Assembly: GCA_002339125.1 (NCBI GenBank)
Contig: DDJQ01000111.1
Location: forward strand, 1 to 64,000
Source of the DNA: Alteromonadaceae bacterium UBA2620
Lineage (GTDB): Bacteria; Pseudomonadota; Gammaproteobacteria; Enterobacterales; Alteromonadaceae
Reading direction: 5' to 3'
DNA length: 64,000 bases
The position numbers and the translations under genes are program-made. Below, piece by piece: positions 38,294 to 49,280 of this stretch. Position 1 is the stretch's first letter; every line of letters starts with the position of its first letter. Below the pieces are notes generated by a model, which was not told the origin of the DNA, did no database searches, and worked only from the letters and a program-made list of their open reading frames with translations.

Positions 38294-38420
38294 CGCAACA
38301 TGAGAGTGGCAAATTGGCAGCTCACATCGTTTTTTGAATACCTGTTACAGAGTGTTCCTGTTCATAAAGAGAACATGCAGCTTACTTCCGCAATTCGCTC
38401 AAAGCAGTCTTAGTTAGCAC

Positions 38421-38543
38421 ATGAATACAAACACCGCAGACTGGACAGTTCTTGGCGTTATAATTTTCTTGGGATGGTGTTTATATTTGTCAAATACAGA
38501 GCTGGGATTTAAATCGCTAGCACCTCGCAACGAAAGTCTGTAA
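38421..38543 (+). CDS. Possible 40-residue single-span membrane protein
   Basis: An ATG frame reading MNTNTADWTVLGVIIFLGWCLYL, then a polar tail ending in PRNESL. It has one well-formed transmembrane helix. No convincing ribosome site precedes it. It may be a genuine small membrane protein or chance. Confidence 0.35.
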   Translation: MNTNTADWTVLGVIIFLGWCLYLSNTELGFKSLAPRNESL

Positions 38544-38666
38544 CGACAGTCGCTAACGCTAATCGTTTATGTAAAGCGCAGACTTAATAAGCCAAGGCAT
38601 TATGAATGCTGTCGCTGCGCTGAATTGTGGTTTGATACTATACCGGCGATAACCAGCAATTTAACT

Positions 38667-38816
38667 TTACTCGTAATGTCGTTCCATCCACATAATCTGC
38701 ATTTTGAGATCATTGATTTCTTTTTTTGCATCGGCAAGTTCTTCAACAATAGAACGATCCTGGATTGCGTTATCATCACGTGAAGTGTTCAGAGCATTGC
38801 TATCTTGTTGTGACAT
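38667..38816 (-). CDS. Small acidic coiled-coil protein
   Basis: 49 residues: MSQQDSNALNTSRDDNAIQDRS, then a continuous amphipathic helix, SIVEELADAKKEINDLKMQI, with leucines and isoleucines at heptad spacing, ending MWMERHYE. Composition is far from random. The ribosome site is weak (GTGG at about ten bases). I know no family; oligomerisation through the helix is likely. Confidence 0.5.
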   Translation of the reverse strand: MSQQDSNALNTSRDDNAIQDRSIVEELADAKKEINDLKMQIMWMERHYE

Positions 38817-39049
38817 ACGTATTTACCACGCTTTGTAATAGATGAAGGGTACGATTAAATGTAACTACGACTGGAAACATACAATATTTATTACAGAATT
38901 TCCAAAAAATGAGCGAATACCTGACATTAATTTGATAAATAGTTATATGTGCAGCCTAAACCTAACAAATTAATTTTGTGCCTGACGGCACTTCATTACA
39001 TCAAATAAACCACGTAAACAACTGTTATTATATAGCTTTCTTAACATAC

Positions 39050-39083
39050 AAAAAAACCTCCCGCTGTTTCGGGAGGCTTTTTT
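39050..39083. terminator. Bidirectional terminator downstream of the GST gene
   Basis: A 7-bp stem, CCTCCCG with CGGGAGG, and a 6-base loop, flanked by seven A residues on one side and seven T residues after one base on the other. It serves the GST gene on the minus strand, about 90 bases past its stop. Bases 38817-39049 hold nothing else that I recognise. Confidence 0.85.
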
Positions 39084-39168
39084 GAAAATAAGCGTTTCGG
39101 TTATTTTGTTCAACCAACCCTGTAACCACAACTGTAACAATTCCCTACCCTTCCAGCGTCTATCCCTA

Positions 39169-39765
39169 CTAAACCTGCCCTGGCATACCAATAAAGCCGG
39201 GGAGCTGCTTGATGCGATCGATCCAGGCCAGGATATGCGGGTAATCATCCAGAGAAATACCGCCCTCTGGTGCAATCGCTACGTATGGCATCACGGCGCA
39301 GTCGGCAATAGTTGGATGCCCGAGCGCCAGCCAGTCATGCTCGGCCAGGTGGTTGTTTAGCAAAGTCAGGATACCGGCTGAAATGTCCAGTGCGGTTGGT
39401 TTATCAAATTCAAAGCCGAACTTATCCACCAACCGTGCCACATTAGGTCCGTGTTGAATTTCGTTCGCCGCGGTAGACAGCCATTGTTGTACTTCGGCCA
39501 TTTGCTGCGGGTCGGACGGTAACCAGCTTTCAAGATCATACAGGCGAGCGAGATACACCAGCATTGCCTGGGAGTCGCGTAACACAACTTCTCCATGCTC
39601 TAACACTGGTAGCTGGCCAAATGGGTTTAATGCCAGCATGACTGAACTTTTGTGTTCACCGGCCATAAAATCCACCGGCACAATTTCCAGCTCAATATTA
39701 GCCAGGGCGGCAAACAGACGCACTTTATAACAGTTTCCGGACAGCTCAAGATCGTACAATTTCAT
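39169..39765 (-). CDS. Glutathione S-transferase family protein
   Basis: 198 residues. The N-terminal thioredoxin fold has the family pattern: LYDLELSGNCYKVRLFAALANIELEIV, then NPFGQLPVLEHGEVVLRDSQAMLVYLARLY with the cis-Pro and the SQA/SxA glutathione contact. The C-terminal helical domain includes LALGHPTIADCAVMPYVA and a closing LPGFIGMPG. A Ser or Asn near residue 10 is the likely catalytic position; the subclass is uncertain. It is divergent from a LysR gene that probably controls it. Confidence 0.92.
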   Translation of the reverse strand: MKLYDLELSGNCYKVRLFAALANIELEIVPVDFMAGEHKSSVMLALNPFGQLPVLEHGEVVLRDSQAMLVYLARLYDLESWLPSDPQQMAEVQQWLSTAANEIQHGPNVARLVDKFGFEFDKPTALDISAGILTLLNNHLAEHDWLALGHPTIADCAVMPYVAIAPEGGISLDDYPHILAWIDRIKQLPGFIGMPGQV

Positions 39766-39886
39766 GCTTTCTCTCCATGTTAAAAGAAGGTTAAATCACT
39801 CAAAACCACCTTAACTTGTCTGTTTTTCGCAAAAAATATGCGATATTTAATTTCTGTAAACCGTTTTTCGCACTAATAAGGCCAGT

Positions 39887-40804
39887 ATGGACAAATTAAA
39901 AGCCATGAAAGTCTTTGTTGAGATTGCTGATATGGGCAGCTTAACGGCGGCTGCCAACAGTCTGGAAACCTCACTTACTTCGGTAGTGCGCACGCTTGCC
40001 GCGTTGGAAGAGCACCTGAAAGTGCGACTGTTTAATCGCAACACCCGGCAAATTGCCATTACCGATGAGGGGCGAGAATACTATCTGCGCTGCCGTACAA
40101 TACTGGCCGAGGTGAGTGACGCCGAAAGTATGCTTATTGATCGCCAGGCCGAACCCCTGGGCAAAGTTACGGTAACTGCGCCGGTGACTTTTGGTAAACG
40201 CCACGTTGCACCTAAAATTAACGCCTACCTCAACCAGTACCAAAAAATGCAGGTCAACCTGGTGTTACTCGACCGCCCGGTGGACATGCTTAGTGAAGGG
40301 ATTGATATTGCCCTGCGCATTGGTCGCATCGGCAACCATGATTTAGTGGCGCGGCAATTAGGCTCAATGCGTCATGTGCTGTGCGCCAGCCCTGACTTTA
40401 TGGCCGGACAAACAGCGCCTGAACACCCGCAGGATATCGCTGGCCAGCCCTGTGTTCACCTGAGTGTGCTGGATAACCCCGAAGACTGGCATTTTCAGCA
40501 TGGCATTAAACTGATGTCAGTGGCCATGCAAACCCGCTTAATAACCAATCAGGTAGATGCTGCGCTCGATGCCTGCATTGCCGGCGTGGGTTATTGCCGC
40601 TTTTTACATTATCAGGTTAGTGACGCCGTTAAGCGTGGTGACTTGCAGATTTTACTGCCCGATTACGAACCTCACCCGCTGCCAGTACACTTACTGTATG
40701 CACCGGTTAAACTGCAAACCAAACGTCTTCGCTCTATGACTGACTGGCTTACCCAGTCGCTACAGCAGGATCTGACCGCTATCGCTCAGGGAAGCAAACC
40801 ATGA
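39887..40804 (+). CDS. LysR-family regulator adjacent to the GST gene
   Basis: 305 residues. The winged HTH covers 1-60 (LKAMKVFVEIADMGSLTAAANSLETSLTSVVRTLAALEEHL, then RLFNRNTRQIAITDEG). A substrate-binding domain follows with GKVTVTAPVTFGKRHVAP and DRPVDMLSEGIDIALRIG, of the CrgA/DmlR type. It is divergent from GST across about 120 bases. Its last four bases overlap the start of the DNA-glycosylase-like gene (ATGA), so those two are translationally coupled. Confidence 0.92.
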   Translation: MDKLKAMKVFVEIADMGSLTAAANSLETSLTSVVRTLAALEEHLKVRLFNRNTRQIAITDEGREYYLRCRTILAEVSDAESMLIDRQAEPLGKVTVTAPVTFGKRHVAPKINAYLNQYQKMQVNLVLLDRPVDMLSEGIDIALRIGRIGNHDLVARQLGSMRHVLCASPDFMAGQTAPEHPQDIAGQPCVHLSVLDNPEDWHFQHGIKLMSVAMQTRLITNQVDAALDACIAGVGYCRFLHYQVSDAVKRGDLQILLPDYEPHPLPVHLLYAPVKLQTKRLRSMTDWLTQSLQQDLTAIAQGSKP

Positions 40805-41373
40805 CCCCCCCGGCCGACTCACTGCTAACAGAGATTCGAAGCTGTGCACTTTGTGCCGGTAACCTGCCCTATCCACCGCGGCCAATTGTGCAAATTGAGG
40901 AACAGGCTCGCATCCTGATCATTGGACAGGCACCGGGAATAAAAGCACACGACAGCAGCCAACCCTGGAATGATGCCAGTGGCGATAAGTTGCGCGGTTG
41001 GCTGGGTGTTAACCGTGAGCAGTTTTATTTGCCGGCCTTTACCCACTTGCCCATGGCGTTTTGCTTTCCAGGCTATAAAAATGGCGCGGATGCGCCGCCG
41101 CCTAAAATTTGCGCTTTAACCTGGCATGCCAAAGTGCAGGCGCAATTAAACCCCGCGCTTACGCTATACATTGGCCGCTATGCTCAGCAATATTATTTGC
41201 CCGAACATAAAACCCTTACCAAGGCAGTACGTTTCACCACAAAGTCACCAGGTAATGCATACGCGCTACCGCATCCATCGGGGCGCAATAACCGCTGGCA
41301 GGCGCGCAATCCCTGGTTTGAGACTCATTCGCTTGAGGTTTTGCGCCACAGCGTTGCAACGGTGTTAGGATAA
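40801..41373 (+). CDS. Uracil-DNA glycosylase superfamily protein
   Basis: 190 residues. Motif 1 is LIIGQAPGIKAHDSSQPWNDASGDKLRGWLG, with the GQAPG loop and the downstream polar residue expected to handle the base. Motif 2 is LPHPSGRNNRW, the HPS loop that inserts into DNA. The N-terminus has only CALC, so the four-Cys Fe-S cluster of family 4 and 5 enzymes is not complete. This is the small uncharacterised UDG-like group frequent in marine gammaproteobacteria. It overlaps the upstream LysR gene by four bases, an unusual pairing. Confidence 0.88.
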   Translation: MTPPADSLLTEIRSCALCAGNLPYPPRPIVQIEEQARILIIGQAPGIKAHDSSQPWNDASGDKLRGWLGVNREQFYLPAFTHLPMAFCFPGYKNGADAPPPKICALTWHAKVQAQLNPALTLYIGRYAQQYYLPEHKTLTKAVRFTTKSPGNAYALPHPSGRNNRWQARNPWFETHSLEVLRHSVATVLG

Positions 41374-41535
41374 GCTAACAACCTGCCTTACAAAAAAGTA
41401 AGGCAAAGTTGGTTGTTGTACTAAAGTTTAGCTAAAATGCGCAGGTAACGGATAAATCCGACAAAGGAGTGTTGTTTTTCAGGCAGCCCAACGCATCGCA
41501 TTAAACCGCAGATAGCGTTAAATTTAGTAGTATTC

Positions 41536-42750
41536 ATGAATAAAAACCGCTATCGCAAAATTGTCTTAATTTACCTGCTGACAGGCGTTTTATGGATTAT
41601 CGGCAGCGACTGGGTTCTGGCTCAGTTCTTCGGTGATTTTGAAAACACCTATTTGATTTCTATGCTCAAGGGCCTTGGGTTTGTGGGGCTTATGTCATCC
41701 CTTCTCTACGTGCTACTGATGCGTTTAAACAGTGCCGAGCTCAAAGCCCGGATAAACGAATCACCTGAGCAGCTGTTTTTAAGCCGAATCCCCAGTTACT
41801 TTTCTGCCATACCTATTATCACTTATGCCATGGAGGTAAGGGAGCACAAAGCCCTGCCACTGTGGATAAGCGAAAACCTCAGCGACGTACTCGGTTACTC
41901 CCAGGAAGAGGCCAATTCACCGCACTGGTGGCAAAACAGCATTCATCCGGACGATCGCCTGCGCGCCATTGAAGAAAGCAAAGCCATTATTACCCGGGGC
42001 GGTGGCGACCATTATTATCGGGTTAAGCATGCCCGCGGGCATTACGTTTACTTTCATGACGAGCTGCGGTTAATACCCAATACCAACCCGCCACGCTTTA
42101 TTGGCATCTGGCGCGACGTGAGTACCGAAGAAAAGGCCCTGGAGCAGGTGCAGGAGTATTCCAGCAAACTCGAAAAAATGGTGCTTGGTACGGTAACCGC
42201 CATCTCTCACATGGTGGAATTGCGCGATCCGTACACCGCAGGCCATGAAGCCAGAGTGGGCGACTTAGCGGCTGAAATAGCCCGTAAAATGGGCCTTGAT
42301 ATAGATACCCAGTATGGCCTTCGTATCGCCGGGCTGGTGCATGATATTGGCAAAATCAGCGTGCCCTCGGAGTACCTGACCAAGCCGACCCGGCTAACCG
42401 TCTCAGAGTTTGAAATTATTAAAACCCATGCCAGTAACGGTTACAGCATTCTTAAAAATATTGATTTTCCCTGGCCTATTGCCGAAGTGGCGTATCAGCA
42501 TCATGAACGTATAAACGGCAGTGGTTACCCAAGAGGATTAAGCGGAGATGAGATATTGCTCGAGGCAAAAATCATTGCCGTAGCCGATGTGATTGAGTCT
42601 ATGGCTACCAATCGGCCCTACCGCCATGCCCAGGGTATAGACAAAGCACTGGACGAAATTCGCCGCAACCAGGGCATTTTATACGATACCCACGTGTGCG
42701 AAGCCGCCCTTAAACTGTTTAAACAACAAGGCTATCAACTCGCCGGTTAA
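41536..42750 (+). CDS. PAS and HD-GYP cyclic-di-GMP phosphodiesterase
   Basis: 404 residues. Two N-terminal helices (about 9-30 and 39-60) anchor it to the membrane. A PAS domain (about 85-205) has WISENLSDVLGYSQEEANS and a terminal FIGIWRDVSTEEKA. A short coil leads to an HD-GYP domain (about 220-400): DPYTAGHEARVGDLA, the metal motif LVHDIGKISVPSEYL, and the HHERINGSGYPRGLSGDEILLEAKIIAVADV segment with a true GYP. All key residues are present, so hydrolysis of cyclic di-GMP is expected. The PAS domain would supply the signal. Confidence 0.95.
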   Translation: MNKNRYRKIVLIYLLTGVLWIIGSDWVLAQFFGDFENTYLISMLKGLGFVGLMSSLLYVLLMRLNSAELKARINESPEQLFLSRIPSYFSAIPIITYAMEVREHKALPLWISENLSDVLGYSQEEANSPHWWQNSIHPDDRLRAIEESKAIITRGGGDHYYRVKHARGHYVYFHDELRLIPNTNPPRFIGIWRDVSTEEKALEQVQEYSSKLEKMVLGTVTAISHMVELRDPYTAGHEARVGDLAAEIARKMGLDIDTQYGLRIAGLVHDIGKISVPSEYLTKPTRLTVSEFEIIKTHASNGYSILKNIDFPWPIAEVAYQHHERINGSGYPRGLSGDEILLEAKIIAVADVIESMATNRPYRHAQGIDKALDEIRRNQGILYDTHVCEAALKLFKQQGYQLAG

Positions 42751-42767
42751 ACGATATTTTACAGCGA

Positions 42768-42797
42768 TAAAAACAGGGCCAGCGAATCCGGCCCTGT
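42768..42797 (-). terminator. Terminator of the S41 peptidase gene
   Basis: An 8-bp stem, ACAGGGCC with GGCCCTGT, a 9-base loop and TTTTT on the minus strand, 13 bases after the peptidase stop. It also lies 17 bases after the HD-GYP stop and may serve both. Confidence 0.82.
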
Positions 42798-42810
42798 CTT
42801 CCCTGCAAGC

Positions 42811-44313
42811 TTACTGGAGCACTTCAAGTGCGGCATCGATTGCCGAATCCACGCCCTGAGTGCGATCAGACAGGGAGAAAAATGGCACATTAACATCTAC
42901 TGGCACGCCTACCCCTTCATACCACTCATCATCCGGCGATAAGTACACTTCGTTGGATATTCCGAGTTCGTGTTCACCGGGTAAAGCCCAGTGCATAATG
43001 TCAGAGAAAATACCGTGGGTCGCCTCCCCCACCAGCGTAACGTGAGGTAACTGCTGCATCGACAAGCTGAACGTCTCGGCCGCTGAAGCCGTATCGTTGC
43101 TCACCAGCAGGGCCACGGGTTTACTGGTGTAATTTACATACTGGCTAGGCGCAATATAAGCAGTTTGTGTAGCCGTTACTCCCGCACCATCCCGGGCATA
43201 TTTTTTATAGGCCAGAAATTCACTTTCGGTAAAGCGACTGGCAATGGCCAGGCTGATATAGTCGTTGCCGCCGCCGTTATAGCGCACATCGATAATCAGA
43301 CCGTCCGTAGCCGCTAAATCGGTGAGCGCCTCATCCAGTGCTTGATTAAGGTTATTAAGATTAGACGTGGTTTGGGCCAGATCGTCGCTGTCTTCATCTG
43401 CTGTAGAGTAATTATGCATGGCATCAATGCGCAGATAGCCAATATTGTTAATGGCAAACCAGGCAATTTGCTCAGACGCATCCTGCCCTATGTCTGACGT
43501 CGCGTAGCCCATGATAATATTAATTTCCTGCCCCAGGGCATTATCAATATAGCTTTCAATATCGGCCACAATGGCGTTATTCAGTTCACTGTCCTGCAGC
43601 GGATAGCTCAGACCATTGGCCAGGGCATATTCTTCAATCAGATTGGTGGTATGTACGGGTTTGGTATAGGCCCGAATAATAGTGCCATCTGCCGCTACCC
43701 AGGAATTATGCGAATCTGCCAATGGCAACAACGTTTGATAAACCGCCTCGTACAAGGTGGTATCCTGTTCGGTTATCTGGGTTTCCTGAGCATAGGATAA
43801 GGCCGGCCAATCAACGTTCATACGTGCAAAGTCGACGTAGTACTCGGCCATTATCTGGCTGTACAAAGCAAACAGTTCCTGATGACTCATGTCTGACTCA
43901 ACGGTTAGTGGATCGCTGGCACAAGATGCCGGTAGCTGACTCACTTTGTCCAGCTGCCGGGTTGGTGCATGAAACTCCCGGGTGCCGCTTCCGGCAAACC
44001 ATTCCAGTGCATCTTCACTGTTATTAAGCGCCACACTGCGGGTGAGCTCAGCTGTGGAAAGCTCGTCAAAGCTATCCTGCAAAATGCAATAATCCGAAGT
44101 GTACCGATAATAGAGTGCGCTGTTGTCATCCACTACCAGCACATCGCCATAAGCGGATGACGCCCAGATCCCCTGATAGGCTTCGTCAATAGCGGGAGCC
44201 GATTGTCCGCTGCCAGGCAGCTGATTGATTTGATCTTTACTGCTGCCGCCACCACAGGCGGAAAGGCAGCCGGCGGCTATCATTACTGCAATAACTTTTA
44301 ATTTGCTGATCAT
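42811..44313 (-). CDS. S41-family peptidase, lipoprotein
   Basis: 500 residues from the ATG that follows an in-frame GTG. A lipoprotein signal with lipobox LSAC precedes GGGSS. The C-terminal half is the S41 (tail-specific protease/IRBP) domain: IGYLRIDAMHNYS, LIDVRYNGGGNDYISLAIASRF, KPVALLVSNDTASAAETFSLSM with the candidate nucleophile Ser in TASAAE, and TLVGEATHGIFSD. No PDZ domain is obvious. The family cleaves polypeptides; substrates of this anchored branch are unknown. It is monocistronic and convergent with the HD-GYP gene. Confidence 0.9.
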   Translation of the reverse strand: MISKLKVIAVMIAAGCLSACGGGSSKDQINQLPGSGQSAPAIDEAYQGIWASSAYGDVLVVDDNSALYYRYTSDYCILQDSFDELSTAELTRSVALNNSEDALEWFAGSGTREFHAPTRQLDKVSQLPASCASDPLTVESDMSHQELFALYSQIMAEYYVDFARMNVDWPALSYAQETQITEQDTTLYEAVYQTLLPLADSHNSWVAADGTIIRAYTKPVHTTNLIEEYALANGLSYPLQDSELNNAIVADIESYIDNALGQEINIIMGYATSDIGQDASEQIAWFAINNIGYLRIDAMHNYSTADEDSDDLAQTTSNLNNLNQALDEALTDLAATDGLIIDVRYNGGGNDYISLAIASRFTESEFLAYKKYARDGAGVTATQTAYIAPSQYVNYTSKPVALLVSNDTASAAETFSLSMQQLPHVTLVGEATHGIFSDIMHWALPGEHELGISNEVYLSPDDEWYEGVGVPVDVNVPFFSLSDRTQGVDSAIDAALEVLQ

Positions 44314-44565
44314 CACATTGTTCTCTTAGTTGTTTTCCAGAGTGTCGGTTTAACGCTCTCATTAAGCGTCATGACGCCAGCTTGCCTAAAGCAGGGTGAA
44401 AACAGGGTAAAGAAACTGAATTTACTCTCAGGTTACGGGCTTACGACCAATGCGGTTAATAAAACGTCACAGCAGCTGGACAGGCCTGCAATGTTTCTTT
44501 ATATTGCGCGCCTCTAATGCCTTTTCACCGGCGTTCGCCAATTTTTATCTATCCCGGGATCCGAT

Positions 44566-46155
44566 TTGATTACTACCGCCAACATCACTATGCAATTTGG
44601 CTCTGAGCCACTGTTTGAAAATATTTCTGCCAAATTCGGCAACGGCAATCGCTATGGCCTGATTGGCGCTAACGGCTGTGGTAAATCCACTCTGATGAAA
44701 ATCCTGAGCGGCAAATTAACGCCAACTGCGGGCAATGTGTCACTGGCTCCGGGCACCAAGCTGGGTATTTTGAATCAGGACCAGTTTGCTTTTGAAGACA
44801 TGAGCGTAGTCGATGCTGTTATCATGGGCGACCGTGAACTCTGGGAAGTAAAACAGCGCCGCGACGAAATCTACGCCAAAGCCGAAATGAGCGAAGCAGA
44901 AGGTATGGAAGTGGCCGAGCTGGAAGTGCAGTTTGCGGAAATGGATGGTTACACCGCCGAGTCCCGCGCCGGTGACATTCTGATTTCGGCCGGTATTGAA
45001 GAAAGCTATCACTTTGGTTTAATGCGCGAAGTGGCACCGGGCCGTAAGGTGCGTGTACTCCTGGCCCAGGCATTATTTGCCGAACCAGACGTGTTGCTAC
45101 TCGACGAACCTACCAACAACCTGGATATTTACACCATTCACTGGCTGGCCGAAGAGCTTAACAAGCGTAAGTCCACCATGATCATTATTTCCCACGATCG
45201 CCACTTTTTAAACTCGGTGTGTACCCATATGGCCGATATTGATTACGGCGAACTGCGCATTTACCCGGGTAATTACGACGCTTTCGTAGAAGCGGCGGCA
45301 CTGGTGCAGGAACAGCTGCAAAACGAAAATGCTAAGAAAAGCGCTGAAATTGAAGAATTGCAAAGTTTCGTAGCGCGCTTCTCTGCCAACGCCTCAAAGG
45401 CAAAGCAAGCCACCTCGCGGGCCAGACGCCTGGAGAAAATCGAGCTGGCCGACATTAAGGCCTCGAGCCGTCGTAAGCCTTATATTCAATTTAAGCAGCA
45501 CAAAAAACTTCACCGTTTAGCCATTACTCTGGAAGAGCTCGGTCACGGTTACACCGGTGAGCATCTGTTCAGTGGCGGAAACCTGCTGCTGGAAGCCGGT
45601 GCCAAACTGGCCATTATTGGTGAAAACGGTGCCGGTAAAACCACCTTCCTCAAATGCCTGATTGGTGATGAAACCGCCAAAGAAGGTACCGTAAAGTGGG
45701 CCGAAAATGCGGCTGTAGGTTATGTGCCTCAGGATAGCTCGAAAGACTTTGCCAACGACATGACCATGTTTGAATGGATGTCACAATGGCGCCAGCCCAA
45801 ACATGATGACCTGCAGGTAAAAGCCATGCTGGGCCGCCTGTTGTTTGGCTCTGACGACTTTAACAAGAAAGTCAGCGTGTGCTCAGGGGGTGAAAAGAAC
45901 CGCCTGTTGTTTGGTAAAATCATGCTTCAGGACATTAACGTACTGGTAATGGATGAGCCTACCAACCACCTGGACATGGAGTCTATCGAGGCGCTTAACA
46001 TTGCGCTGATGGCCTTTGAAGGCACCGTAATCTTTGTTAGCCACGACCGTGAATTTGTTGAGTCACTGGCCACCCAGGTAATCGAAATTAAAGATAAGCA
46101 AATCACGCACTTCGACGGCACCTACGAAGAATTCCAGGCGCACCTGGGCAACTAA
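44566..46155 (+). CDS. ybiT: ABC-F family ATPase YbiT
   Basis: 529 residues starting with TTG, which gives [21 protein letters not shown], lining up with E. coli YbiT; no better start exists. There are two ABC cassettes: Walker [10 protein letters not shown] and GENGAGKTT, Walker [13 protein letters not shown] and [12 protein letters not shown]. The second signature is VCSGGEKNR; the first is degenerate ([15 protein letters not shown] where LSGGQ-like is usual). The linker has the ABC-F helical pair. There are no membrane helices. ABC-F proteins act on the ribosome E-site during translation. Its stop overlaps that of the convergent RND gene. Confidence 0.95.
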   Translation: MITTANITMQFGSEPLFENISAKFGNGNRYGLIGANGCGKSTLMKILSGKLTPTAGNVSLAPGTKLGILNQDQFAFEDMSVVDAVIMGDRELWEVKQRRDEIYAKAEMSEAEGMEVAELEVQFAEMDGYTAESRAGDILISAGIEESYHFGLMREVAPGRKVRVLLAQALFAEPDVLLLDEPTNNLDIYTIHWLAEELNKRKSTMIIISHDRHFLNSVCTHMADIDYGELRIYPGNYDAFVEAAALVQEQLQNENAKKSAEIEELQSFVARFSANASKAKQATSRARRLEKIELADIKASSRRKPYIQFKQHKKLHRLAITLEELGHGYTGEHLFSGGNLLLEAGAKLAIIGENGAGKTTFLKCLIGDETAKEGTVKWAENAAVGYVPQDSSKDFANDMTMFEWMSQWRQPKHDDLQVKAMLGRLLFGSDDFNKKVSVCSGGEKNRLLFGKIMLQDINVLVMDEPTNHLDMESIEALNIALMAFEGTVIFVSHDREFVESLATQVIEIKDKQITHFDGTYEEFQAHLGN

Positions 46156-49100
46156 TTGGTGCTGGTACTGGCTTTGGGTGCAAAGCGGGCCAGTACCGTT
46201 ACCAACAAGGCGGGTAAAAATGTCACGCTCAACACAGTGGAGACAAAAATACCGCTGAGTACGATAATCCCTACCCCACGATAAAGCTCTGTCCCTTCAC
46301 CGGGGATCACCACCAGCGGCGCCAGCCCGAAGATCGTGGTACAGGTAGACATCATTATTGGCCGTAAACGCACTTCCACGGCCTGTTTTACCGCACTATG
46401 TAAGGCTTCGCCCTGAGCCAGTAGTCGCCGGGTCTGATCAACTATCAGAATCGGGTTATTCACCACCGTGCCCAGCAAAATTAAAAAGCCCAGCATGGTG
46501 ATCATATCAAAGGGTTGGTAAGCACCGCCGAGCATGCCCGATACAGCGTTGTTGGCAATTAACCCCAACAGGCCCCCCGCCATACCCAGAGGAATAATGG
46601 TGAGAATAAACGCTGGGTAGCCCCAGTGATTAAAGATGGCCACCAGCAGCAGATAACACAGCGCAATGGCAATCAAAAAGTTTACCGATAAGGCATCCTG
46701 AGTGGCGGCGAGCTGATCGGCCGCGCCGGTGATCCGGGTACTCACGCTTTGTGGGATAGCACCGCTTTCGCGCAGCTCCGGCAATAAGGTGTTTTTAACC
46801 GTGTTAACGGCGGTTTCAAGGGCCACTTCTTTGGGGGCAATCACATATACCGAAACTGTGCGCTCGCCATCGATACGGCGCACCGTGTCGCTGCGTTTAC
46901 TTTCCAATAAAGTGGCAATGGCGTTGAGCGGTAAAATAGTGCCTTGCGGGGTAAGAATGGGCGTTGTAGCAAGTTGCTCAATGCTCTGCTGATTGCCCGC
47001 ATTGCTGAACAAAAACATGTCCACCTGATCGTCATTGAGTAAAAACTCATCCACAAAGGCCCCGTCACTCACTGCGGCCACCGAGTAACCAAAATCATCG
47101 CCATTCATGCCGAGTTCGGCAAGTCGCTGCCAGTCCGGGCGAATTTCAATAAAGGGTTGTTCAAGGGTCAGCGAGCCGGGATCGGAATTAATCTGTGGGT
47201 TATTAAAGTAGTCATCCGCTTTGGTGTATAACGCATTGGCCGCCTGATATAACGCATTAATATCGCTGCCGGAAAAGTCTACCGCAACTGCCCGGGTGCC
47301 GCCATCGTTACTGGAGATAATCGACCCTTTGGTGGAAAACGCGCGCATGCCGGGGTAGCTCTCAAACTTCTCGTTTATAAGTGCCATCATATCGCCCACC
47401 TCGTCGGGATTAACCGGCATGGTGACCATCCATACGCTACCTATGCTCACGCGCATATTGTAAAACTGCAGGGCCGGAAATTCTGCCTCACCACGTCCGT
47501 ATGCTTCCGGATCGGCGTTCACGTAGGGTGTAAAGAATGCCCTGAGCTCATCCCCAATTTCCTGCATAGACGATAAGTTATAATCCGGTGGCGCGGTCAT
47601 GGTCGAAAACGCTTTGGGCTCCTCGCCTTCCGGCAGGTATTCCGCCGCAGGCATCAGCCACCAGGCGCTACCTAATATCAACACCACTTCCGCCACTACG
47701 ATTACCAGCGCGCGAAGGCGCGAACTAATAACCGCCGAAACCAGCCCCAGACATTTTACGGTAAACCATTTCTGGCCACTGGCGTCGCTATCTTCTGGTT
47801 TGGGCTGACTGGCCATGGCTACCGGAATAACAAAAATGGCGGCCAGCATAGAGGCAAAAATCGCCCCGGCAATGGCAATGGCAACATCTGAATAAAGTTG
47901 CCCGGCTTCCTGTTCAATAAACAAGATAGGCGCAAACACCAGTATGGTAGTTACCGTAGAGGCGAGCACTGCCGGCCACACATCCTTCACTCCTTCCACT
48001 GAGGCCTTAAACCTGCTCAGCCCCTGTCGCCGGAATTGCACAATAGATTCAAGCACCACAATGGTATTATCTACCGTCATGCCAATGGCGAAAGCCACCC
48101 CGGCCATGGAAATAACATTAATGGTGCGGCCAAAGGCCAGTAAGGCAATAAATGCCGCAATGGTACACAGCGGGATGCCCATTACGCCAATGAGCGTGGA
48201 GCGCACCGAACGCAGAAAATAGAACATTACCAGAGTAGCCAGCCCTGCTCCTAATGCCAGGTTAACCATCACGTTGCGCAGCGAACTGGAAACATACAGC
48301 ACGTCGTCGGTAAACAGCTCCATTTTAAGGCCGTTAGGGCGTAATACCTGCTCGTTAAGTTCATCAACAATCGGCAGGATCTGCTGTTTAATGGCTATCA
48401 CGTTTGAGCCGGTTTCGCGACGCACCGCGAGCCCAAGGTTACGATCGCCATTGGCATAGGAAAGCTGGCGGCGCTCAAAGTGATCGAGTTTTACTTTGGC
48501 CACATCCTTTAAATACACAATGGTATTGTTGATGCGCCGGATGATGAGATTTTCCAGCTCGTTTAACTGTTCAAAACGCCCCACCACCCGCAGTAAATAG
48601 CGGCTTTTATCGGCTTCGATGTCACCGGCGGAGGAGTCCTGGTTGCGCTGGACAATGGCATTGCGCACCTCAATCAGGCTGATACCGCGTTGGGCCAGCT
48701 TTGCCGGGTCGACCATGATTTGTACCTGACGACGGGAGCCGCCACTGATTTCAATTTGCGATACGCCCTCTACGCTTTCCATTTGCGGGCGAACCACCTC
48801 GTCGGCAAAGTCGTAAAGCATATCAATATCCAGCGCCATGGGATTACCCTCAGCGGGGATCAACTGAAAGTACATGAAGGCGTTACTGGAAAAGGAATCG
48901 GAGAATAACTGCGGCTGGTCAACATTCTCCGGGTAATCAGGCACCTGACTCAGCGCGTTACTGACCCGGATTAAGGCTTCGTTAACATCCACGCCAAAGG
49001 GAAATTCAAGCTCCACCCTCCCCTCGCCCATTTCGGCAAAGGAGATCATCCGTTTTAACCCGGTGATATTGCGCAGGTAGCGTTCCTGCTCTATGAGGAT

Positions 49101-49280
49101 CTCTTTTTCGATGTCTTGTGGTGTGGCACCTGGCCAACCGGTTTGCACGGTGATGGTTCTAACCTCAAGGTCTGGGATCATCTGCACCGGAATCGACAGC
49201 GCCGCCACAATCCCCATAATGCAGCTAATCCCAACGACTACGGCAACCAGAATGCCGCGTTTTACCGTTGCCTCAATCAT
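46152..49280 (-). CDS. RND efflux permease, HAE1-like
   Basis: 1042 residues with the complete RND architecture: TM1 (about 9-30), a large periplasmic domain with ARVSN-type [19 protein letters not shown], the helix block from about 330 including [14 protein letters not shown], a second periplasmic domain, and final helices with [14 protein letters not shown] and [16 protein letters not shown]4 has one Asp where AcrB has two, as in several non-AcrB branches. It ends with TAG. It overlaps the adaptor gene by 8 bases, so the two make an export pump that would use an outer-membrane TolC-type channel encoded elsewhere. Confidence 0.94.
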   Translation of the reverse strand: MIEATVKRGILVAVVVGISCIMGIVAALSIPVQMIPDLEVRTITVQTGWPGATPQDIEKEILIEQERYLRNITGLKRMISFAEMGEGRVELEFPFGVDVNEALIRVSNALSQVPDYPENVDQPQLFSDSFSSNAFMYFQLIPAEGNPMALDIDMLYDFADEVVRPQMESVEGVSQIEISGGSRRQVQIMVDPAKLAQRGISLIEVRNAIVQRNQDSSAGDIEADKSRYLLRVVGRFEQLNELENLIIRRINNTIVYLKDVAKVKLDHFERRQLSYANGDRNLGLAVRRETGSNVIAIKQQILPIVDELNEQVLRPNGLKMELFTDDVLYVSSSLRNVMVNLALGAGLATLVMFYFLRSVRSTLIGVMGIPLCTIAAFIALLAFGRTINVISMAGVAFAIGMTVDNTIVVLESIVQFRRQGLSRFKASVEGVKDVWPAVLASTVTTILVFAPILFIEQEAGQLYSDVAIAIAGAIFASMLAAIFVIPVAMASQPKPEDSDASGQKWFTVKCLGLVSAVISSRLRALVIVVAEVVLILGSAWWLMPAAEYLPEGEEPKAFSTMTAPPDYNLSSMQEIGDELRAFFTPYVNADPEAYGRGEAEFPALQFYNMRVSIGSVWMVTMPVNPDEVGDMMALINEKFESYPGMRAFSTKGSIISSNDGGTRAVAVDFSGSDINALYQAANALYTKADDYFNNPQINSDPGSLTLEQPFIEIRPDWQRLAELGMNGDDFGYSVAAVSDGAFVDEFLLNDDQVDMFLFSNAGNQQSIEQLATTPILTPQGTILPLNAIATLLESKRSDTVRRIDGERTVSVYVIAPKEVALETAVNTVKNTLLPELRESGAIPQSVSTRITGAADQLAATQDALSVNFLIAIALCYLLLVAIFNHWGYPAFILTIIPLGMAGGLLGLIANNAVSGMLGGAYQPFDMITMLGFLILLGTVVNNPILIVDQTRRLLAQGEALHSAVKQAVEVRLRPIMMSTCTTIFGLAPLVVIPGEGTELYRGVGIIVLSGIFVSTVLSVTFLPALLVTVLARFAPKASTSTN

